A stretch of DNA of 64,000 nucleotides from UBA3478 sp965662045 (lineage in GTDB: Bacteria > Bacteroidota > Bacteroidia > Flavobacteriales > Flavobacteriaceae): NCBI GenBank assembly GCA_965662045.1, contig CBFIGE010000004.1:1-64000 (forward strand), given 5' to 3'. Below the pieces are notes generated by a model. The model worked only from the letters and a program-made list of their open reading frames with translations. It made no database searches and was not told the DNA's origin. A program made the position numbers and the translations under genes. Below are positions 1-8,937 of this stretch, in pieces (positions within the stretch are counted from its first letter, which is position 1; every line of letters starts with the position of its first letter).

Positions 1-1361
1 AATAAGATTGGTGTACCTGCTCTTGGTGACCAAACATCCATTTTAACAATTGTTCCAGCCGACCAATCGATAGCTCCATTAAGGTTTAAGAAAGCACCAG
101 CCCATACTTCTGAACCAGCAGTTTTTGTTATCGCTGTGACATTAGCCGAAGTGTTTCCTGTCTGATCAGGATTCGCAATAACCTCAGCTGGATCTGCGCC
201 TCCAAATGTTCCCCAAGTGTAATCTTCAGTATCACCATTTTCAAAACCTAATGGTAATTGAGGTCTGTCTTTGCTAGCACCTTCAACCAATTCGATGTCA
301 TCGAAATAGTATGTCGTTTCATCTCCTGGGTTTCCAAAATCAAAGAATATAATGACTTTGTTATAAGAAATTTCAGGGTTAATAAGTGCTCCAAAATTGA
401 ATGTTAAAGTTTCCCAGGCACTTGCGTTTTCAGTTGTTGCATCAACTTCAATTCCAACAGGTGGGTCACTGCTGTCTTCTAATTTCATTTTTACTGTACC
501 TCCAGCTTTTGGAGACCAAGCCTTCATTTGAATGGTATTACCTTGGGTAAAGTCAATAGCGCTTCCTAAAGTAATGATTGATCCTGCGAATACCGCTGAA
601 CCAGAAGTCTTTAAAATTGACCCAACTTTAGCACTTTCGTTACCGTTAGTTTCAGGGTTGTCAACAACTGAAGCAAAGTTTCCTTCGAAATCGGTAAACT
701 CATATGCGACAGTAGCATCTTCGAAATCAACAGGTAATGAAATAGATCCTGTTGGTCCAGTAATTGAAACAGTCTCTGTTGCTTCAGAAGTGGCAGCTCC
801 AGCTCCTTTAGCTGTAACTGTAATGGTGTAATCACCAGCTTCAGCATACTCGTAAGTCGCTGATTCACCTGCCAAAATACTTTGTACATCTGCACCTTCA
901 ACGCCAAAGTCTACATCAAACATAGACGCATTGTCTGCGGTTGGTGTAACCGTCACTTCGAACAAGTTGGTTTCAGAAACAGCGGCATTTACTGCTAGAT
1001 TAGCAGGTGCTGCAAAAGTAACGTTAACTGGTTTTGTGATTTCTGCGGTTAAACCTGTTGATCCAACAGCTACAACTCGTAAGGTATAATCACCTTCTTC
1101 GTAAGTATGTGTAGCGCTTGAACCTGGGTTCACTGCAGTAGGAGCAGTTGTTGCATCTCCCCAATAAAGGTCGAATCTACTTGTGCCATCTGCAGTTGGA
1201 GTGACCGTTACGTCACCTGAGTTGTCTGTCGAAACTACGACTGTAGCAGCAACATTACTTGGAGGCATAACCTCTGGTTCTGGCTCCTCATCTTTTTCAC
1301 AACTCACTAAAACTACGGCCATTAGGGCCATAAAACTTAATAATTTCTTAGTTGTATTCAT
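1..1361 (-). CDS. PKD-like surface lipoprotein with repeated C-terminal domains (partial, 3' end off window)
   Basis: The gene starts at an ATG at 1361 and runs off the left edge after about 453 residues. A lipoprotein signal ends at LVSC (Cys about 21), followed by an acidic linker, so export to the outer membrane surface is likely. Residues about 32-115 and 118-200 look like two PKD/Ig-like modules containing the repeated phrase VTPTADG/N. From about 207 a module of roughly 150 residues begins (AIDFTQGNTIQMKAWSPKAG) and a second copy starts near 360 (AIDWSAGTIVKMDVWSPRAG). These resemble carbohydrate-binding jelly rolls, which is inference. It follows susD on the same strand, the place of the SusE/SusF-type glycan-binding lipoprotein. 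The function as a surface glycan binder rests mainly on this context. Confidence 0.8.
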   Translation of the reverse strand, partial: MNTTKKLLSFMALMAVVLVSCEKDEEPEPEVMPPSNVAATVVVSTDNSGDVTVTPTADGTSRFDLYWGDATTAPTAVNPGSSATHTYEEGDYTLRVVAVGSTGLTAEITKPVNVTFAAPANLAVNAAVSETNLFEVTVTPTADNASMFDVDFGVEGADVQSILAGESATYEYAEAGDYTITVTAKGAGAATSEATETVSITGPTGSISLPVDFEDATVAYEFTDFEGNFASVVDNPETNGNESAKVGSILKTSGSAVFAGSIITLGSAIDFTQGNTIQMKAWSPKAGGTVKMKLEDSSDPPVGIEVDATTENASAWETLTFNFGALINPEISYNKVIIFFDFGNPGDETTYYFDDIELVEGASKDRPQLPLGFENGDTEDYTWGTFGGADPAEVIANPDQTGNTSANVTAITKTAGSEVWAGAFLNLNGAIDWSAGTIVKMDVWSPRAGTPIL

Positions 1362-1390
1362 CTTCTTTTTAAAATTAATTAGTAGTTATT

Positions 1391-2839
1391 TTAATATCCT
1401 GGGTTTTGAGACCAACGGTTTCCCGCTAGTTCAATTTCTATATTTGGAATGGGAAACAACTCGTGTTTTCCACTTACAAATCCTGTGATTGTGCTGGCTG
1501 CTCTTTGGGTTCTCACCAAATCAAAGAAGTGATGTCCCTCACCCATAAACTCTAACCTGCGTTCTTGATAAATGACCTCTGTTAAGGCCTGACCTGTTTC
1601 TGCTGCCGAAGTAAGTCCCGCTCTGCCGCGAACTCTGTTCAAATAAACTTGTGCTCTTGTATCGCTGATTTGTCCTCTATTCAATGCTTCTGCAGCCATG
1701 AGTAAAACATCTGCAAAGCGAATAGATCGGTAGTTGTTTGGATTGGTCAAGTTCGCATCTGGGGTATTTAAATCTCCTTGACGCGCTAAATATTTTCTAT
1801 TGTAGTAGCCTGTATGCTCAAAGCCAACATCGTAAGAAACGTCAGAGTTAGCATTGGACCAAGCCTCGATGTCGAGAATGGCCACATCTCTTCTCAAATC
1901 TTGAGGTTCAAATGCTTGATAAGCTTCTACTGTTGGTACGTTGAAACTAAATCCAGACTCAAAAACTGGACCCGAATAGTTTCGAATTCCATTAAACCCT
2001 ACAGCAATGTTTCCTTCTGAACACTGTAAACATCCAAAACCTGCTCCTTCTATATCAGTGTACTGCACTTCAAAAACAGACTCTATAGTATTCTCGTTGT
2101 CATTTTCGAAAAGAGTGCTGTAGGCTCCAACTAAATCGTAGGCTCCAGAATTGATAACCTCCTCAAGCGCAGTTGCCGCTGCTTCAAAATCCCCTTGATA
2201 CAAATGTATTTTTCCTAATAGAGCTAAGGCCGCTCCTTTGGTCACTCTTCCTGCTTCGGCAGCAACAGTTGGTAAAACTTGTGTTCCTTCGGCGAGATCA
2301 ACTTCAAGCTGCGCATAAATCTCTGCCTTAGGCGTGCGGTCTAGAATGTATTGGTCTCCAAATTGAATGCGCTGATCTAATGCAAATGGAACATCTCCAA
2401 ACCATTTAATCAATTCAAAATAATAGTATGCTCTTAAAAAACGAGCTTCTGCCAAAATCACTTCTTTTTCAGCAAAATCAATATTGTCTTTAAACTCTAA
2501 AATAAAATTGACACGGTTGATTCCTGCATACATCCAAGACCATAAATCTCTCAATTGCTGATTCACTGGGGTGTGAATCATGTCATCGATTTCTTGAATT
2601 CCAGGAACATCTGTTGCAGACTCTCCTCCAGCTAAGGTATTGTTAGATGCGATTTCTCCGAGCATAACATTGATGTATGTTGCCTGCAATAAATCATATG
2701 AAGCAATCAACGCTGACTGATAATCTTCTGGTGTGTTGAAAAAGCTTTCAGAATCTTGGTCGAAAGAGTCTACGTCGACAAAATCGTCTGAACATGCTAA
2801 AAGAACTGAAAATAAAACGAATGCTAAGTATTTTTTCAT
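1391..2839 (-). CDS. susD: RagB/SusD family outer-membrane glycan-binding lipoprotein
   Basis: This 482-residue protein has a lipoprotein signal peptide ending LLAC (Cys16) and then an acidic DDF start, typical of surface-exposed Bacteroidota lipoproteins. The N-terminal half has the TPR-like helices of SusD proteins (ILAEARFLRAYYYFELIKWFGDVP) and the C-terminus has the usual SusD closing region (IYQERRLEFMGEGHHFFDL and LFPIPNIEIELAGN). SusD proteins cap the barrel of their SusC partner and deliver glycan or peptide ligands to it. It lies five bases downstream of susC on the same strand, so the two are co-transcribed. The ligand cannot be read from the sequence. The susD symbol is used in the family sense. 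Confidence 0.95.
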   Translation of the reverse strand: MKKYLAFVLFSVLLACSDDFVDVDSFDQDSESFFNTPEDYQSALIASYDLLQATYINVMLGEIASNNTLAGGESATDVPGIQEIDDMIHTPVNQQLRDLWSWMYAGINRVNFILEFKDNIDFAEKEVILAEARFLRAYYYFELIKWFGDVPFALDQRIQFGDQYILDRTPKAEIYAQLEVDLAEGTQVLPTVAAEAGRVTKGAALALLGKIHLYQGDFEAAATALEEVINSGAYDLVGAYSTLFENDNENTIESVFEVQYTDIEGAGFGCLQCSEGNIAVGFNGIRNYSGPVFESGFSFNVPTVEAYQAFEPQDLRRDVAILDIEAWSNANSDVSYDVGFEHTGYYNRKYLARQGDLNTPDANLTNPNNYRSIRFADVLLMAAEALNRGQISDTRAQVYLNRVRGRAGLTSAAETGQALTEVIYQERRLEFMGEGHHFFDLVRTQRAASTITGFVSGKHELFPIPNIEIELAGNRWSQNPGY

Positions 2840-2844
2840 TGCCT

Positions 2845-5800
2845 TTACATTTTTAGGTTTAATCCAAGTAATACAGTTCGAGGAACAGGATAAAATCCAT
2901 AATCAATTCCTCCTCCGATTGGGTCGCCTGAGCTTGCCGATGGATCGAATCCTCTATACTTTGTAAATGTGAATAAATTGTTTCCTGAGAGGTATAATCT
3001 AAGTTTTGTCAAACCTAACTTTTCAAGTGTTTCTGGTTTGAATGAATACCCAATTTGTGCATTTTGTAAACGCACAAATGAAGCGTCTTCGACAAAATAA
3101 TCCGAGAATAAGGCGTTCGAGGAGGCTCCAACTGTAAGCCTTGGGTCAGTGCTTGTACTACCCTCTCCTGTCCATCGATTAATAGCATAAACAGACTTGT
3201 TGACCAAAGGTTGGTTTCGCTCGTAGTTTCTAACCATTTCGTTACCAACAGAGGCAAACGCATAGGCGCTTAGATCAAATTGTTTGAATGTCATGTTGAG
3301 ATTAAATCCAGCTGTAAATTCTGGGATTGGGTCTCCAATATAGGTTCTATCATTACTATCGATTATACCGTCTTCATTTAAATCTACATAACGCAGGTCT
3401 CCAACTGATGCGTTGAGTTGATCGGCATGAGCCTCTAACTCTTGAGTGTTTTGGAATACTCCATCCGTTTTTAAACCAAAGAAGTATCCAATTGGAAACC
3501 CTGCTTCCATTCGAGAAGGTGGTTCAAGTCCAACTCCAAAAGACCCTCCTTGTAAAAAGCCTACTCCATTGTTTACCGAGATAACGTCGTTGGTCAAAAT
3601 GGTCGCATTGGCATTGGCAGATAAACTGAAATCGTCGTTGTCAAAAAACTGATACCCTAAAACAAATTCAAATCCACTATTTTTAATAATGCCTGCATTT
3701 ACAACAGGAGGTTGAGCTCCTGGTCCTGTGGCTCCTAAAATTCCTGATACTGGGGGCTGTAATAATAAACCGCTAGTTTGTTTGATGAAGTAATCAAAAG
3801 TAAGATCAAGACTGTTGTTAAAGAATTTAAAATCCGCTCCTATATTCACAGTTTCTTGCTCTTCCCAACGAATCTCAGGGTTTGGAAGTACCCCAATGGC
3901 CTGTCCAAATTGGAGTGTGTTTCCTAAAACATAAGCTCCTTCTCCATTCAGTATGGCTCTAAAAGCGTTACCTGCTATTCTGTCGTTTCCTAAAATCCCA
4001 TAACTCAATCTCAGTTTTGCAAAAGAAACAAGGTCTGTCGACTTAAATGAACTGTCGCTTTTTAAGATGTATCCCAAAGAAAGAGATGGGAAGTATCCAA
4101 AGCGATTGTTAGGTCCAAATTTTGTCGAACCGTCTCTTCTGATTACACCAGAAAATAATAATCGCTCTTTGTAGTTGTATTGCAGTCTTGCGAAGTACGA
4201 AAGTAGTCGCTCATCAAATCTTCCACTTAGACCACTTTCCACCAAGGTGTTTCTCAATTCATCAGCGTTGGCCAAATCTGCATTATCGAATGTGATGTCG
4301 GTGGCATTAAAGAATCCTTGATTTCCACCCGAGAATTGCCCCCTTGTTGCAAAAATACTGGTACCTAATGTCAGCTGCACCTCATGATTGCTGAAAAGCT
4401 TCTTGTAATTGACAAAGGCATCTAAGGTGTAATCTCTAAAAATGTCCTTATTCTGGATTAGTGATATTCTTGATGTATTATTAAACACTTTTCCTGAACC
4501 GTAGAATACTAGTGGCGAAAAGTTGTTTCCGTAAACTTCAGCATAATTAAATTGCGCATTAGCTACTGCGGTTATGTGATCTCCTAGGTTGTATTGCAAA
4601 CCTGTTTTTCCACTAATTCTCTTAACCTCTGTCAAGTTGAAAGTGTTATCGATTTGTGCTAAAGGATTCACTACCTCATTACCCAAGCCTTCACTTAGCG
4701 TATATGATCCGTTTTGATCAAAGATGGGAAGTAGTGGTGAATTATTTACAGCATTAAATAATACCGACCCGAGTCCGCTCTCCGAAAGTCCTCTTCTGTC
4801 AGATTCTGTATAAATGGTATTGGCTGTAAACTTTAGGTTTTCTAAAATGTCATATTGGTAGTTGATTCTCGCTGTGATTCTTTGAAAACTCGATTTTTCA
4901 AGCCCTACAATACCTTGCTGGTCTAAATAAGATAAACCAAATGAATACGCAGACCTCTTAGTTCCTCCAGATGCAGTTAAAGCATGGTTGTGTGTAGGGG
5001 CAAATTCGAATACCTCATTTTGCCAATCTGTACCTATTCCAATTGCCGAAAAGTCCGTGTAAGGTGGTGCTTGTCCATCGGATATATAAGCTTCGTTTAG
5101 CAAATACGCATATTCAAATCCATTAAGCACACCAATTTGGCGTGTCGTATTCTGAATACCTGCATAAGAGTCTAGAGCTATTTTGAGTTTGGTGTTTTTA
5201 CGTCCTGTTTTAGTGGTAATTAAAATAACCCCATTTGCTGCTCTTACTCCATAGATACCGGCAGTGGCATCTTTTAAGATGTTCATACTCTTTATATCGG
5301 AAGGGTTTAAAACACTTAAATCTTCTATAACGTTTCCGTCAACTAGAATCAAAGGTCTATTGTCTCCATTAGTTGTGACTCCCCTAATTCGAATATTTAA
5401 TCCGCTTCCTGGTGATCCCGATTGAGAGGTAATATCAACCCCCGCAACTTGTCCTTGAATGGCTTGTTCTAATCGGGTTGGGTTTAATTCTTCAATTTGA
5501 GCTTCTCCTACGACTGCGACAGCACCGGTCAATTCTTTTTTACGCTGTACACCGTATCCGACGACAACAACCTCATCTAATGCGGCGACATCTTCTTGAA
5601 GCTCAATTTCCACTTCTAAATTGCCATAAACTTTTAATTCCTGATCGCGATAGCCTAGATAGGCAAATATTAAAACGTCAGTATCCTTGAGTTCATCAAT
5701 AGTAAATAAACCATCAAAATCCGCAGACACACCGCGTTGGGTTCCTTTTACAACGACGGTAACTCCAGGTAAAGGTTCATTTGTGTTGGCATCTTTTACA

Positions 5801-5877
5801 ACACCAGATACTATAAAGTTCTGCGCATGCAAAAAACTTAAACAAAACAGACTTAAAACCAGAAAAACATTCTTCAT
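2845..5877 (-). CDS. susC: SusC/RagA family TonB-linked outer membrane transporter
   Basis: The protein has 1010 residues, the usual size for SusC. It has a signal peptide (residues 1-19, cleavage near LHA-Q), a carboxypeptidase-regulatory-like beta domain at about 22-95, a DEVVVVGYG segment at 101-109, a plug domain at about 110-223 ending in the SusC signature GIYGVRAANGVILITTK (207-223), and then a 22-strand-type barrel to the C-terminus. It imports oligomers bound by SusD using TonB/ExbBD energy. It is the first gene of the susC-susD-lipoprotein unit. The 205-bp upstream gap contains repeats (see the separate entry) that may be the operator of the adjacent regulator. Confidence 0.96.
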   Translation of the reverse strand: MKNVFLVLSLFCLSFLHAQNFIVSGVVKDANTNEPLPGVTVVVKGTQRGVSADFDGLFTIDELKDTDVLIFAYLGYRDQELKVYGNLEVEIELQEDVAALDEVVVVGYGVQRKKELTGAVAVVGEAQIEELNPTRLEQAIQGQVAGVDITSQSGSPGSGLNIRIRGVTTNGDNRPLILVDGNVIEDLSVLNPSDIKSMNILKDATAGIYGVRAANGVILITTKTGRKNTKLKIALDSYAGIQNTTRQIGVLNGFEYAYLLNEAYISDGQAPPYTDFSAIGIGTDWQNEVFEFAPTHNHALTASGGTKRSAYSFGLSYLDQQGIVGLEKSSFQRITARINYQYDILENLKFTANTIYTESDRRGLSESGLGSVLFNAVNNSPLLPIFDQNGSYTLSEGLGNEVVNPLAQIDNTFNLTEVKRISGKTGLQYNLGDHITAVANAQFNYAEVYGNNFSPLVFYGSGKVFNNTSRISLIQNKDIFRDYTLDAFVNYKKLFSNHEVQLTLGTSIFATRGQFSGGNQGFFNATDITFDNADLANADELRNTLVESGLSGRFDERLLSYFARLQYNYKERLLFSGVIRRDGSTKFGPNNRFGYFPSLSLGYILKSDSSFKSTDLVSFAKLRLSYGILGNDRIAGNAFRAILNGEGAYVLGNTLQFGQAIGVLPNPEIRWEEQETVNIGADFKFFNNSLDLTFDYFIKQTSGLLLQPPVSGILGATGPGAQPPVVNAGIIKNSGFEFVLGYQFFDNDDFSLSANANATILTNDVISVNNGVGFLQGGSFGVGLEPPSRMEAGFPIGYFFGLKTDGVFQNTQELEAHADQLNASVGDLRYVDLNEDGIIDSNDRTYIGDPIPEFTAGFNLNMTFKQFDLSAYAFASVGNEMVRNYERNQPLVNKSVYAINRWTGEGSTSTDPRLTVGASSNALFSDYFVEDASFVRLQNAQIGYSFKPETLEKLGLTKLRLYLSGNNLFTFTKYRGFDPSASSGDPIGGGIDYGFYPVPRTVLLGLNLKM

Positions 5878-5937
5878 TCGTGGATACTTTGAGTAATATC
5901 CAATATTATTAAGTCTAAAATGAGAATAAAAGAATCA

Positions 5938-6062
5938 TTACCCTACAAATTCTATACATCTGTAATGTGGGGCAGTGAAGAGTGTGTGAAAGCCTCTATT
6001 TTTAAAAGATATAGCTATTACTGTAGCGTAGGATTTTTTTATTTGTAGTGGTAATGTAGGGG
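5938..6062. promoter_or_regulatory. Candidate operator repeats between regulator gene and susC
   Basis: The 205-bp gap between the regulator stop and the susC start carries a degenerate element several times: TGTAATGTGGGG at 5961-5972, GTAGCGTAGGA at 6023-6033 and GTAATGTAGGGG at 6051-6062. CCCTACA at 5941-5947 forms an imperfect inverted repeat with TGTGGGG at 5966-5972. Repeats of this kind upstream of susC are plausible binding sites for the neighbouring LuxR-type regulator. That assignment is inference. I found no convincing TAnnTTTG promoter for susC here. Confidence 0.4.
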
Positions 6063-6082
6063 TGCTGACTTAAAATCAAACC

Positions 6083-8881
6083 TTATTTAAGATTCATGAT
6101 GTAGTCTGTTAGGCTTTGTTCGTGGGCTAAATCCAATTTTTTTCGTAATCTATAACGTTTTACTTCTACGCTTTTTGTAGAGATGTTTAAGAGCTGTGCA
6201 ATTTCTTTTGAACTTAAATTCAAGCGCAAATAAGTGCAAAGACGAAGGTCGTTATGCGTTAGATTATTGTGATTTTCGTGCAGTGCTTTCATAAAATCTT
6301 TATCGACATTATTAAAGGCAGATTTCAACAATTCCCAGTCGTCCTCTTTTTCAATATTAGCATCGATCAATAGTAATACGTTGGCCACGTCTGTTTTTGT
6401 GCTAACATTTTTAAGAGCCTGCTTAATTTGATTTAGTAATTCATTCTTTTTAACCAAACTTAAAGTTGAATTGGCCAGATCTTTTCCTTTAGATTTTATT
6501 TCTTGATTCAACTTTTCATTTGTAAGGGCGGTTATTTGCTGCTGCTTTTTGTCAAGTAACTCTTTCTGAATTCTTTTGAAATACCATCTGTAGATAAATT
6601 GTGAGCCAGCAATAAGTAGGATTATTATAGCTAGTATGAGTATTCGTGCACCCGCAGTATCAATCCAGGGAGGTACAATGTCGAATACAAATTCGCTAAA
6701 GGCATTATCTCTTTGATTGACCATTTGGATTTGTAGGCGATAACTTCCAGGTTCCAAATTTTGAATTCTGAGTTCCTCTGACTTGACCTTCATCCATTGG
6801 GTTGAATCTTTAGCTATAATCCTATATCTAAAATCTTTGTTAGCATATTTATCGTATTTCTTGTGCGCTAAGACCAATGAAAATGTTGAATTACCCTGAA
6901 TAAACTCTGGCGTTTGACTTAAATTCAAAAGGCTGTCTTTTTCTACCAAATTGTGCTTGATTGTTTGCACATAGTTCAAGTCTACTATTTTATCCTGATT
7001 CGAATTATCATTCTCTGATAAAACCGCAAAACCTCTATTAAGCCCAATAAGATAGGTTCCATCAGAAAGTCTAGAAGCATTTTCAAAACCATTTAAATTG
7101 AGGTTGTTGACAATAGTATTGGTCAAAGAAAATGATTCGTATTTAATTTCATTTTCAAGAAGTCCATTTGAAATTAGGCGTAAACCTCTCTGGTCAAAAT
7201 AACCTAGATTTTGTTCATCATCAATCCAAACCACACTATTTCTTATGTTTCCTTCCTCGAACAATATGGGCTGTAAGTCTTCATCAACAAACAAACGGTT
7301 GGTGTCAGGAATGTAACGATATACTGCATTTTCAGTGACATATTTAATCTCATCATTCCATTTTACAATGCAGGTATTATATCCCAAACGTCCGATGTCT
7401 ATAATATTGGTAACCCTGTTGTAAGTTTCATCCAACACTAAACGCTTTAAGCCTTGAAACTCATGATTGATTAGAATTTCATTAGGCGATATCCATTCTA
7501 AAAATCGAGTTGAAATATCAAAACCTTCAATGTTTTTAGAAAGCTTCCATCGTTTATTTTCTTTTCTCAAAACAGATAGCCCATTGTAATGCGCTTGTAT
7601 CAAAGTGGAGTCATCATTTGGGATAGGCTTAAATCCCCAAGTTCCTTTTACGTCTGTGATTCGCTCAATCTCCTTGCCCTTGATGATAAACCCTCCACGA
7701 TCATGCCCCATAAAAAGTTGATCATTAATATTCTGAAGGCTCCAAACTTGACCTTGACTGCCCTTGACAAATTCATAATCTTGAGTGCTATTTAAAGTTT
7801 TAACAAAAAGTCCACTATTGGTAGCTACGTATCGATACTTCTCAAAGTCAATGGCTTTATAAACTGCTCCTAATTGTGAGGATGAATCTTGATACTCCAA
7901 TATTTGAGATCCAAAATCAATGCGACTTATACCGTAATTAAGGGCCAACCACAAACCGGATTGGTTATCTCTAAAGGAATTTAGTATAGTATTGTCTTGA
8001 AGTCCGTTAGTCCTATTAAAGTTAGTTGCAGTTTTGCTTATTAAATCAACTCTAATTAATCCCTCATCCACAGAACCTAAATTCAAAATGCCCTTGTCGC
8101 TGTCATAATTGACGTTGAACAAAGCGTTACTACTTATAGGACTAATTAAAGATCGGTTTGGTATCCATTGGTTCGACCTTAGTTCGAATACTTCAGCAGA
8201 CTGATTAATGGCAAAAACTTGATCTTCAAAATCAAAAATTCCAAGAATAACACCTACTTCTGAAGGAACACTGGTGTACAATTGTTTTTTACCATCTCGT
8301 ATATAAAACAGCCCTTCGTCGGTCTGAAAAACAATATTTGAATCGATTAAAAAAAGCAAACCTCTGTCGAAGTAAGCGTCAATCCAATCCACAGAAGAAG
8401 TACTTGGATTATAGATATAAACCCGATTTAAAGACCTAAATATAATAGATCCGTAAAATGATTTAACATCCCAAAATTGTTCGTCCGCTTTCAGATTAAT
8501 ACCATTCTTTTCAACTATTGAGGTGTATTCTAATTGTCCCTGCAGATTCGCTTTCCAGTATCCAAAATCCATATAAGCGCCAGCGTAGATCAACTCCTCT
8601 GCAGCCAGCAAAGATCGAATCTGTGAGCCATTAGCAGAAGGGTATTCATTCCAATTGATGCCGTCAAACTCAATGAGCTTGTTATCGCTGGCCGTGTAAA
8701 TCTTATTATTAGCGCCCTGAACAATTGACCAATTTTGTGGATTGAGCGGCAATGATGTAGGACTGTAGTTTTGAACTGGCACTACTGTTTGTCCATGAAG
8801 GGTAATCACAAACAATATAGTGAGCGCTATGGAATAGGTCACAGCCTTTCTATTGACATAAGATTTATACATCTTCGGCAT
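6083..8881 (-). CDS. Membrane-spanning beta-propeller sensor with Y_Y_Y domain and LuxR-type HTH
   Basis: This 932-residue regulator has an N-terminal signal/anchor (about 12-30), a long periplasmic region of beta-propeller-like repeats, a Y_Y_Y-like domain at about 650-743, a transmembrane helix at 745-768, a coiled coil (about 768-825) and a C-terminal LuxR/GerE-type HTH (about 874-932, with SSKEIAQLLNISTKSVEVKRYRLRKKL). There are no histidine kinase or receiver domains, so periplasmic signal sensing appears to be linked directly to a DNA-binding tail. Such proteins regulate SusCD glycan loci in Flavobacteriia. It sits directly upstream of susC on the same strand. Two in-frame ATGs (8881 and 8872) are possible starts. 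Confidence 0.88.
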   Translation of the reverse strand: MPKMYKSYVNRKAVTYSIALTILFVITLHGQTVVPVQNYSPTSLPLNPQNWSIVQGANNKIYTASDNKLIEFDGINWNEYPSANGSQIRSLLAAEELIYAGAYMDFGYWKANLQGQLEYTSIVEKNGINLKADEQFWDVKSFYGSIIFRSLNRVYIYNPSTSSVDWIDAYFDRGLLFLIDSNIVFQTDEGLFYIRDGKKQLYTSVPSEVGVILGIFDFEDQVFAINQSAEVFELRSNQWIPNRSLISPISSNALFNVNYDSDKGILNLGSVDEGLIRVDLISKTATNFNRTNGLQDNTILNSFRDNQSGLWLALNYGISRIDFGSQILEYQDSSSQLGAVYKAIDFEKYRYVATNSGLFVKTLNSTQDYEFVKGSQGQVWSLQNINDQLFMGHDRGGFIIKGKEIERITDVKGTWGFKPIPNDDSTLIQAHYNGLSVLRKENKRWKLSKNIEGFDISTRFLEWISPNEILINHEFQGLKRLVLDETYNRVTNIIDIGRLGYNTCIVKWNDEIKYVTENAVYRYIPDTNRLFVDEDLQPILFEEGNIRNSVVWIDDEQNLGYFDQRGLRLISNGLLENEIKYESFSLTNTIVNNLNLNGFENASRLSDGTYLIGLNRGFAVLSENDNSNQDKIVDLNYVQTIKHNLVEKDSLLNLSQTPEFIQGNSTFSLVLAHKKYDKYANKDFRYRIIAKDSTQWMKVKSEELRIQNLEPGSYRLQIQMVNQRDNAFSEFVFDIVPPWIDTAGARILILAIIILLIAGSQFIYRWYFKRIQKELLDKKQQQITALTNEKLNQEIKSKGKDLANSTLSLVKKNELLNQIKQALKNVSTKTDVANVLLLIDANIEKEDDWELLKSAFNNVDKDFMKALHENHNNLTHNDLRLCTYLRLNLSSKEIAQLLNISTKSVEVKRYRLRKKLDLAHEQSLTDYIMNLK

Positions 8882-8893
8882 TTACTTTCGAGA

Positions 8894-8901
8894 TAAATTT
8901 G
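8894..8901 (+). promoter_or_regulatory. Candidate -7 element for the BNR-repeat gene
   Basis: TAAATTTG matches the Bacteroidota TAnnTTTG element 37 bases before the ATG at 8938, in the 56-bp gap between divergent genes. I see no good TTG about 20 bases upstream, so this is only a partial match. Confidence 0.3.
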
Positions 8902-8937
8902 AATTCTTATCTTTAAAACTGCTAATTTAAGACATAT

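Noticed and set aside
532..1488. Several open frames of about 100 codons opposite the partial lipoprotein gene
   Set aside because: The minus-strand lipoprotein frame explains the region, with a signal peptide and repeated domains. The others are shadows of its biased codons.
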